Under the pieces are notes generated by a model. That model worked only from the letters and a program-made list of their open reading frames with translations, ran no database searches and was not told where the DNA came from. 64,000 bases of DNA from Leuctra nigra (Eukaryota; Arthropoda; Insecta; Plecoptera; Leuctridae), in NCBI GenBank assembly GCA_934045905.1, contig OW203769.1, positions 13,733,705 through 13,797,704 of the forward strand. The letters run 5' to 3'. The position numbers and the translations under genes are program-made. Shown piece by piece: positions 57,336 to 64,000 of the stretch; within the stretch, counting starts at the first letter, position 1, and every line of letters starts with the position of its first letter.

Positions 57336-57448
57336 CAGTCAGGGAAACTAGATGGTTCATACTCTGCCTCTCTCTGACCCATAACATAAACATGTTTTTA
57401 TATGGAGCAGAGAGAGATAGAGTATGAACCCTCTAGTTTCCTCGACTA
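57336..57448. mobile_element. Short mariner-like MITE
   Basis: Inverted ends around CAGTCAGGGAAACTAGA and CTAGTTTCCTCGACT with TA on either side. About 113 bp with a few mismatches between arms. Confidence 0.65.
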
Positions 57449-57579
57449 TACCTAGAGATGTAAAATTACCGGTAACTTAAAAATGGTAGGTACTATAGCG
57501 GTAAAATTACCAAAAACTGGTAAAATTGGTAAATATTGGAGCAAAATACAAGTTTCGGGTAGGTACAAATCGATCACGG

Positions 57580-58597
57580 TGTAACGGTTTGAATTCGGCG
57601 CTGGCGCCAACGTCAAGTCGTTACCATTAGCCGGCATTTGTACCCATATTTGGAGGGTCGCCTAGAGCAGAAAAGATGTCATGCGCAATGGTCAATGATA
57701 GTCGAGTTCGCGGATCGGCGACCTGAGCTCATTCTCTTTCTCTGGCTGACCGTCGTCGACTTCACATCGCCGCGTGAGTAGTGTTTAAATGTAGATTGTA
57801 ACCACGCTAAGTTGTAGCGGATATAACGTAGTGCGACTGGTCGTCCAGCCCCTACTTGCAGGTTCAATCTTGAGCTTTGTTAACAGAATCATTATTGTGC
57901 CCCTGTGGCCTACTTGAAATAGAGTAGTTAATGTATTTTGTCGTTGCGTAGTTTTTGTATTGCAATCAAGTGTGGCCACACTTGGATTGTCTCCGCGGAG
58001 AGTCAGGCAGTCAGGGAAAGGGCACCCTTTTCGGATCATCAAACCTATCTAAATTCAACATTGTATTAAGTAAGTCCAGTAATCTTAGAACGTCGTCTGT
58101 ACGAGTTCTATTTAAGTAAATGTCCGAAGTAATTCGGCGAGCATCTTATCACGGAGGAGTGTAAGTAAAGAGTTTATTATATTTATCATTGTATTGTATC
58201 AGTCTTATTTGCTATTCATTCAATTGCATGTGTTGTGTTGCCTCCAGGCACACAGCTGATGAGGTTACGACCTGTGTTGTACACAGAGTCCATTTACGCG
58301 AGGAGGTCAAACCCCCGGTACTCTGTTATCTCATTCTGATCATTTGTATGTTGTGTTTATTTGACTGTTCATTTATTCCTCACTTGAGGTTAAGTAATAA
58401 AACCATAATTAATGTCAACTGGACATCACCGCCTTATGTCTTGATAGTCTAGCACCTAGTTCTGATCCTATTGCTCTCGCTCATGTCGTGTCTCTCTCTT
58501 TGTCAACTACCACGAGATCACCCGCCCACACCCATCTCCAGCTGTTGCTAGCCCGGCACTGGTTATTTCTGCCCGAGGCGACGACGCCGGCGTGGCA
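57580..58597 (+). repeat. 5' LTR of the polo-intron Gypsy element
   Basis: About 1018 bp from TGTAACGG to a TGGCA that ends 3 nt before the PBS. The right border is inferred from the PBS because the 3' copy is truncated. Confidence 0.85.
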
Positions 58598-58600
58598 TTT

Positions 58601-58618
58601 TGGCGCCCAACGTGGGGC
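58601..58618 (+). other. Primer-binding site for tRNA-Lys
   Basis: TGGCGCCCAACGTGGGGC is the complement of the 3' end of insect tRNA-Lys(CUU), including CCA (family knowledge). Confidence 0.88.
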
Positions 58619-58831
58619 CTGGTGATCAAGACGCGACGTGTGGAGCCCGAACGTTGGCATTTTGGTGCTCAAATCCAAAATCGACGTGGGACAACAACGA
58701 CCTTCAGACGCTTGTGTTTGCTGTGATTACATCGAGATACGTTTGACCTTCGAGTTACGTGAACACGCCGTGAATACTGGTGAGCTGTATCGTTCAGTCA
58801 TTATTTATCCCTGTTACGTAATCTTTTCATC

Positions 58832-59911
58832 ATGGACGAAGCCGAGTTGTTAGAAGAAATTCATGCTTTAAGCGAGCGCCTGCAAACTGTAGTGACCTTG
58901 ATCGACAACTTTGATGGTGATAACACACAATGTCGGTCAATTGACATTAAACTAACTGGTTTAACTCGACGGTTAGCGTTGGTGACGAACGCCGAGAACG
59001 ACGTCGTAGCCGCCAAGGACATTCTGACGCGATCATTGGCAAAGGCCAAGTCTGATTTTCAGATAGTACGAGACGCTGTTGACGAGTACGACGCCATGAA
59101 TACGTCATTACCGCCGAAACCGAAACCTGCGCTGAAGAAGATGAAGCCGATCATGGAATGGGGAATGAAGTTCTCTGGTGATTGCTCCGGTTCTAGTGTT
59201 AGTGGTTTTCTAGAAAAGGTGCAGGATGTCATGGTGGCCAGGAACGCGACTAAGGAGGACTTGTTCAAGGAGGCCATAGACTTCTTTAAAGGTCAGGCCC
59301 GGCTTTGGTTCCGTGCAGTCCGATCGACTCTGACTTCGTGGGACGACCTCGGTCGTGCTTTGCGTACCGAGTACCAGCCAGCCGACTACGATGACCGCCT
59401 TTACGACGAGATCCGTTCTCGAACCCAAGGAGATTATGAGAGTGTAGGAGTGTATTTTGCTGTCATGAATACGCTATTCTCCCGTCTCTCAGTAACAGTT
59501 TCCGACCAGGACCGCTTGGCGACGATCAGGAAAAATGTTCATCCGTATTTCTTAGAAAAGTTAAGTTTGGAGAAACCAAAGACGGTGGATCAGCTGCGCA
59601 CAATGTGTAAATCCCTCGAGTTTGCGAAGACGCAAGTCGAGCAATTTCGTCCGCCGCCAGTAAACCATTTATTGGAACCCGACTTGGGTTATGTTTCCCC
59701 TAGGAAACCGCAGCGCCACCCGATAGCCGCTATGGAGACCAAGAGCATACGTGCCAAATGCTGGAATTGCTCACAAGAAGGACATAGATACCGTACGTGC
59801 CAAGATAAGTTGACGCGATTCTGTTTTGGGTGTGGTCAACCAGGAATTCTCCGATACCAGTGCACCACCTGCCGATGCAAACAGGGAAACCGAACCGGGA
59901 ATCGACAGTAA
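58832..59911 (+). CDS. Gypsy Gag (polo-intron element)
   Basis: 359 codons starting MDEAELLEEIHALSERLQTV. The capsid-like region includes MEWGMKFSGDCSGSSVSGFL, WFRAVRSTLTSWDDLGRALR and QPADYDDRLYDEIRSRTQGD. At the C-terminus the first zinc knuckle, CWNCSQEGHRYRTC, is canonical (CX2CX4HX4C). In the second, CFGCGQPGILRYQC, the His is replaced by Ile. Pol overlaps in the -1 frame, with a slippery heptamer six codons before the stop. The ATG is the first in frame after the PBS. Confidence 0.92.
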   Translation: MDEAELLEEIHALSERLQTVVTLIDNFDGDNTQCRSIDIKLTGLTRRLALVTNAENDVVAAKDILTRSLAKAKSDFQIVRDAVDEYDAMNTSLPPKPKPALKKMKPIMEWGMKFSGDCSGSSVSGFLEKVQDVMVARNATKEDLFKEAIDFFKGQARLWFRAVRSTLTSWDDLGRALRTEYQPADYDDRLYDEIRSRTQGDYESVGVYFAVMNTLFSRLSVTVSDQDRLATIRKNVHPYFLEKLSLEKPKTVDQLRTMCKSLEFAKTQVEQFRPPPVNHLLEPDLGYVSPRKPQRHPIAAMETKSIRAKCWNCSQEGHRYRTCQDKLTRFCFGCGQPGILRYQCTTCRCKQGNRTGNRQ

Positions 59912-62900
59912 GGTCGCCTCCGCTTCCCTCTGTTTCAGCGACCCGGAAGAATAACATTATTCCTAATATTTATTTTAATTATCTGTTGCTTAAATCTGAC
60001 AATGATGCAAGACCCCATCTTGAAGTGAAAGTATTTGGTTATCCATTGTTGGGACTTTTGGACTCAGGTTCTAGTCGAACCATTGTAGGTGCCCAAGGGT
60101 GGAAGATTCTTCAAGAGTTAGGCCTTCGCATTAACCGACATGCACGACAAGTAGTATCCGTGGCTAATGGCAACCCATGTAAAGTAGAAGGAGTGATGGA
60201 CACCCCGATAGAATTATACGGCCGTGTATGTACGTTACCTATACTTGTTGTACCTCAAGTGACCGCTCTTCTAGTACTTGGAACGGACTTCTGGAAAGCA
60301 ATGCAGTTGATGCCCGATCTTGCTGCTGGCACCTGGACCTTCGCCACTTCGACGGAGATCTGCAACGCGATCGACTCAGCACCGAACCTACAGGACCGTG
60401 ACACGTTAACTGCCGACCAACAGCGACGCCTGAAAGACCTCACATCTCGACACCTTCAGCGCATGGGAAGCCAGTTAGGCGTTACAACGATGGTGGAGCA
60501 TCGCATTGACACAGGTCAGGCCGTACCAGTTAAACAAAGATATTATCCCGTGTCCCCGATCATACAAGAGATCCTCAACAAAGAATTAGACCAGATGTTA
60601 GCCGACGACGTGGTTGAACCGTCGACGAGTAGTTGGTCATCTCCTATCCGACTTGTCGAGAAACCCAATGGAAAGTACCGTGTCTGTGTAGACTTTCGCC
60701 AGGTCAACGCCCTTAGTAAGAAGGACGCATATCCGCTTCCGTTTGTATCCCAGATTCTGGACCGATTGAGAAATGCTCGCTTCCTATCGTCCCTGGACAT
60801 CAAGAGTGCGTACTGGCAGGTACCCCTCGAAGAAGGCAGCCGAGACAAGACCGCTTTCACCGTCCCCGGTCGTGGCCTATTCCAGTTCAAGAAGATGCCT
60901 ATGGGACTCCACAATTCACCAGCTACGTGGCAGAGATTGATCGACAACGTGTTAGGACACGATTTGGAACCCTTCCTATTCGTGTATCTGGACGACATAG
61001 TTGTGGCCACTCAAACATTTGAACAGCATTATAATATACTGGACCGCGTGTTCAAGAGACTGATTGCCGCTGGTCTCACCCTGAATGGAGAGAAGTGTGA
61101 GTTTTGTCGCTCCTCATTAAGATTTTTAGGCTATGTTATCGACGCTCGAGGTCTTCGAGTGAATCCCGACAAAGTCGCAGCCATTCTCAATGTTCCGACG
61201 CCGACCAACGTGAAGGAGGTCCGACGATTTGTTGGAGTAGCTTCGTGGTATCGCAGGTTCATTCCAGACTTTGCAACTCGCCTGGAACCTCTCACCTCCA
61301 TGCAGAGAAAGAATCAGAAGTTTCTTTGGACCGACGCAGCCGACCGTGCCTTCAACGACGTCAAGAACTTGCTCATAGAAGCGCCCATTCTTTCGTGCCC
61401 AGATTTTTCAATTCCTTTTCAAGTTCAGACCGACGCATCCGGAGTTGGACTTGGTGCAGTTCTCTACCAGATTTTCCCCGAGGGAGAGCGCGTCATTGCT
61501 TATGCTAGCAAAACCCTCACGCAATCCGAGAAAAAGTTTTCAGCGACGGAGCTGGAGTGTCTCGCCGTGCTGTGGGCAGTGGAAAAGTGGAGACCTTACC
61601 TTGAAGGTTACACCTTCACCGTCCATACTGACCACGCAAGTCTTCTGTGGCTCCATAATCTTAAGGACCCCCATGGCCGTTTAGCCCGTTGGGCGATTCG
61701 CCTTCAACAGTTTAATTTTTCGATTGTTCATCGAAAAGGCAAGGACAACGTGGTGGCTGACTTTTTGTCCCGTGCTCCTCTTGAGCATTTAGCTCTTGTA
61801 AACTTCCCGAATCCAGTCATTGACCCGTGGTACCGGAAGACCACGGACTTAGTCACTACCTATCCCGAACGTTATCCTGCTTGGAGAGTTGAAGATAATG
61901 TGATGTACAAATATGTCACAGCAGACAGGAAATTGTTAGATCCCGCTGCAGAATGGAAGATAGTCGTTCCGAAGGAAGCCCGAGAAGCCGTGTTTGCTGA
62001 GTGTCACGACAACCCGACTGCTGGACACCTAGGCATTTACAAGACGTGCCGACGCATCATCGACAAGTACTACTGGCCCAAGCTGCGTATGGATACTGCT
62101 AGGTACATCCGCCGATGCCCGACCTGTCAGCGCGTCAAGGTTGAACAGAAACTTCCCGCCGGACAGATGGGACGCGAACGCAATGTTGATGGACCATGGA
62201 GACGCATCTCCGCTGACCTCATGGGACCGATGCCGAGATCGACGTCTGGTAATAAGTATCTGTTAGTGGTGACGGACACCTTTTCGAAGTACAGCCTCCT
62301 ATTTCCGTTGAGATCCGCGACAGCGAAACTCGTGGCGCAGAAGATAGAAGACGAGGTATTCTTAGTGTACGGCACTGCAGAGATCTTAGTTTGTGACAAT
62401 GGTCCCGAGTTCATAGGAGCTCCTTTCAAGAAGATGGCTCAAGACTACCATTGTACCCTCCACTACAACGCCAAACGTCATCCCCAAGCGAATCCGACGG
62501 AACGCACTAATCGTACTGTTCTAGATATGCTGAGATCATACATCACCGACAATCATAAGCTATGGGACAAGAATGTGCCGAAAATAGGTTGTGCCCTACG
62601 TACAGCAGTGAATGAAGTAACTGGCTATACACCGGCATACGTTAACTTTGGTCGTGAATTAATTTTGTGTGGTACAGACCACCGACGCATTGATATGGCG
62701 GAAATTGTCGCGGACCGTGTTGACAAGATGCAAGGACTAAAATCTATTTTTACAGATATTCGCGCTCGTTTGAAACGCGCCCATCAGCAAAACGCCGTGA
62801 GATACAACCTCCGACGACGCCCGCTGGAATTCCATGTTGGCGACCGAGTCTTGAAGAGAGACTTCCACTTGTCCAACGCTGCCGACAACTATGCAGCCAA

Positions 62901-63036
62901 GCTAGCGCCTCGATACGAAGGACCGTTCGAGATCAGCAAGAAAACGTCACCGCTGATCTACCGTCTCAAGGGCCTCGATGGACGCGACATCGGAACCTGG
63001 CACATCAAGGATTTGCGTAGTTATTATGATAGTTAG
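59830..63036 (+). CDS. Gypsy Pol (polo-intron element)
   Basis: 1068 codons from the Met at 59830, but real Pol probably begins by -1 frameshift at 59884-59890 inside gag. Domains by residue: retropepsin (LLDSGSSRTIVG, Asp 78); reverse transcriptase with FVYLDDIVVATQ (Asp 388-389); RNase H (QTDASGVGLG at 533 onward, HTDHASLLWL); integrase with an H/C zinc domain (H..AGHLG..CPTC) and a catalytic triad Asp 796, Asp 856, Glu 891 (D,D-35-E spacing); and a GPF/Y-type C-terminal module (YEGPFEISKK). All active-site residues are present and no stop interrupts it, so it may be competent. It makes and integrates the element's DNA. No envelope ORF follows. Confidence 0.95.
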   Translation: MWSTRNSPIPVHHLPMQTGKPNRESTVRSPPLPSVSATRKNNIIPNIYFNYLLLKSDNDARPHLEVKVFGYPLLGLLDSGSSRTIVGAQGWKILQELGLRINRHARQVVSVANGNPCKVEGVMDTPIELYGRVCTLPILVVPQVTALLVLGTDFWKAMQLMPDLAAGTWTFATSTEICNAIDSAPNLQDRDTLTADQQRRLKDLTSRHLQRMGSQLGVTTMVEHRIDTGQAVPVKQRYYPVSPIIQEILNKELDQMLADDVVEPSTSSWSSPIRLVEKPNGKYRVCVDFRQVNALSKKDAYPLPFVSQILDRLRNARFLSSLDIKSAYWQVPLEEGSRDKTAFTVPGRGLFQFKKMPMGLHNSPATWQRLIDNVLGHDLEPFLFVYLDDIVVATQTFEQHYNILDRVFKRLIAAGLTLNGEKCEFCRSSLRFLGYVIDARGLRVNPDKVAAILNVPTPTNVKEVRRFVGVASWYRRFIPDFATRLEPLTSMQRKNQKFLWTDAADRAFNDVKNLLIEAPILSCPDFSIPFQVQTDASGVGLGAVLYQIFPEGERVIAYASKTLTQSEKKFSATELECLAVLWAVEKWRPYLEGYTFTVHTDHASLLWLHNLKDPHGRLARWAIRLQQFNFSIVHRKGKDNVVADFLSRAPLEHLALVNFPNPVIDPWYRKTTDLVTTYPERYPAWRVEDNVMYKYVTADRKLLDPAAEWKIVVPKEAREAVFAECHDNPTAGHLGIYKTCRRIIDKYYWPKLRMDTARYIRRCPTCQRVKVEQKLPAGQMGRERNVDGPWRRISADLMGPMPRSTSGNKYLLVVTDTFSKYSLLFPLRSATAKLVAQKIEDEVFLVYGTAEILVCDNGPEFIGAPFKKMAQDYHCTLHYNAKRHPQANPTERTNRTVLDMLRSYITDNHKLWDKNVPKIGCALRTAVNEVTGYTPAYVNFGRELILCGTDHRRIDMAEIVADRVDKMQGLKSIFTDIRARLKRAHQQNAVRYNLRRRPLEFHVGDRVLKRDFHLSNAADNYAAKLAPRYEGPFEISKKTSPLIYRLKGLDGRDIGTWHIKDLRSYYDS
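59884..59890 (+). other. -1 ribosomal frameshift site GGGAAAC
   Basis: GGGAAAC fits X XXY YYZ in the gag frame (CAG|GGA|AAC), with pol in -1. After a 4-nt spacer, CCGGG (59895-59899) can pair with CCCGG (59942-59946), and TCG (59902-59904) with CGA (59939-59941), giving a stimulatory stem. Confidence 0.85.
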
Positions 63037-63083
63037 CTTGTAAGCAGAACTCGAAGAAAAAGAAAATTGTATTTTCTTTTTGT

Positions 63084-63100
63084 TGGGGTTAACGGGGAAT
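63084..63100 (+). other. Candidate polypurine tract
   Basis: GGGGTTAACGGGGAAT directly precedes the 3' LTR at 63101. Confidence 0.65.
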
Positions 63101-64000
63101 TGTAACGGTTTGAATTCGGCGCTGGCGCCAACGTCAAGTCGTTACCATTAGCCGGCATTTGTACCCATATTTGGAGGGTCGCCTAGAGCAGAAAAGATGT
63201 CATGCGCAATGGTCAATGATAGTCGAGTTCGCGGATCGGCGACCTGAGCTCATTCTCTTTCTCTGGCTGACCGTCGTCGACTTCACATCGCCGCGTGAGT
63301 AGTGTTTAAATGTAGATTGTAACCACGCTAAGTTGTAGCGGATATAACGTAGTGCGACTGGTCGTCCAGCCCCTACTTGCAGGTTCAATCTTGAGCTTTG
63401 TTAACAGAATCATTATTGTGCCCCTGTGGCCTACTTGAAATAGAGTAGGTAGTTAATGTATTTTGTCGTTGCGTAGTTTTTGTATTGCAATCAAGTGTGG
63501 CCACACTTGGATTGTCTCCGCGGAGAGTCAGGCAGTCAGGGAAAGGGCACCCTTTTCGGATCATCAAACCTATCTAAATTCAACATTGTATTAAGTAAGT
63601 CCAGTAATCTTAGAACGTCGTCTGTACGAGTTCTATTTAAGTAAATGTCCGAAGTAATTCGGCGAGCATCTTATCACGGAGGAGTGTAAGTAAAGAGTTT
63701 ATTATATTTATCATTGTATTGTATCAGTCTTATTTGCTATTCATTCAATTGCATGTGTTGTGTTGCCTCCAGGCACACAGCTGATGAGGTTACGACCTGT
63801 GTTGTACACAGAGTCCATTTACGCGAGGAGGTCAAACCCCCGGTACTCTGTTATCTCATTCTGATCATTTGTATGTTGTGTTTATTTGACTGTTCATTTA
63901 TTCCTCACTTGAGGTTATGTAATAAAACCATAATTAATGTCAACTGGACATCACCGCCTTATGTCTTGATAGTCTAGCACCTAGTTCTGATCCTATTGCT
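63101..64000 (+). repeat. 3' LTR of the polo-intron Gypsy element, truncated by window
   Basis: It matches 57580-58475 except for one inserted GTAG and one A-to-T change. By comparison with the 5' LTR, it should end near 64122. Confidence 0.93.

Larger units (their letters stand above)
57580..64000 (+). mobile_element. Young Ty3/Gypsy LTR retrotransposon in a polo intron
   Basis: The 5' LTR is at 57580-58597, the PBS at 58601, gag at 58832-59911, pol at about 59830-63036, the polypurine tract at about 63084, and the 3' LTR starts at 63101 and is cut by the window edge. By eye the visible 900 bp of the two LTRs differ by one 4-bp indel (GTAG, near 63447) and one substitution (58387 region against 63912 region), so insertion was recent. 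Both ORFs are intact. The element is antisense to polo. The target duplication cannot be checked. Confidence 0.93.

Noticed and set aside
57679..58042. Small ORFs repeated at 63200-63567
   Set aside because: They lie within the two LTR copies and are non-coding.

Overview
This window is eukaryotic and almost certainly from an arthropod, most likely an insect. The evidence is a spliced host gene with GT/AG introns, dense hAT, TTAA-type and mariner-type MITEs, tRNA-derived SINEs, a CR1-clade LINE and two large Ty3/Gypsy LTR retrotransposons, all in AT-rich DNA. I cannot name the species. Host coding sequence is sparse. The last six exons of a Polo-like kinase (minus strand, 56548 down to 47285) are clear and all their splice phases agree. 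One exon of a FERM-domain protein, probably FARP-like (minus strand, 11201 to 11025), is likely. An array of near-identical short exon-like units lies at 17720-19490. Nearly everything else is repeats.

Layout. 1-11000: tandem duplication of a SINE-containing block, a ~700-bp near-perfect hairpin, hAT and TTAA MITEs, a 10-copy 126-bp minisatellite, and a full SINE with target duplication. 11025-11777: the FERM exon, abutted by a 127-bp minisatellite that appears to have grown out of that exon's own sequence. 12091-20278: MITEs, hAT elements and the exon-like array. 20283-46425: one very large minus-strand Ty3/Gypsy element with two 1460-bp LTRs that look identical, a 4-bp target duplication (ACAT), a tRNA-Leu primer site and two nested insertions. 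One is a 4.6-kb DNA transposon (33551-38171) that splits the integrase. The other is a CR1 LINE (about 24690-29200) in the 3' accessory region. 46430-57579: polo exons and introns full of nested MITEs. 57580-64000: a young plus-strand Ty3/Gypsy element in a polo intron, with gag and pol intact and joined by a canonical -1 frameshift site. Its 3' LTR is cut by the window edge.

The most unusual find is in the large Gypsy element. Its Pol polyprotein carries, between the aspartic protease and the reverse transcriptase, a macrodomain of the OARD1/TARG1 (ADP-ribosyl-glutamate hydrolase) type with both catalytic residues (Lys and Asp) in place. It is followed by a 15-copy, 10-residue in-frame tandem repeat with a 60-residue higher-order period. 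I know of no standard Ty3/Gypsy architecture with this domain. It suggests a mobile element carrying an ADP-ribosylation eraser.
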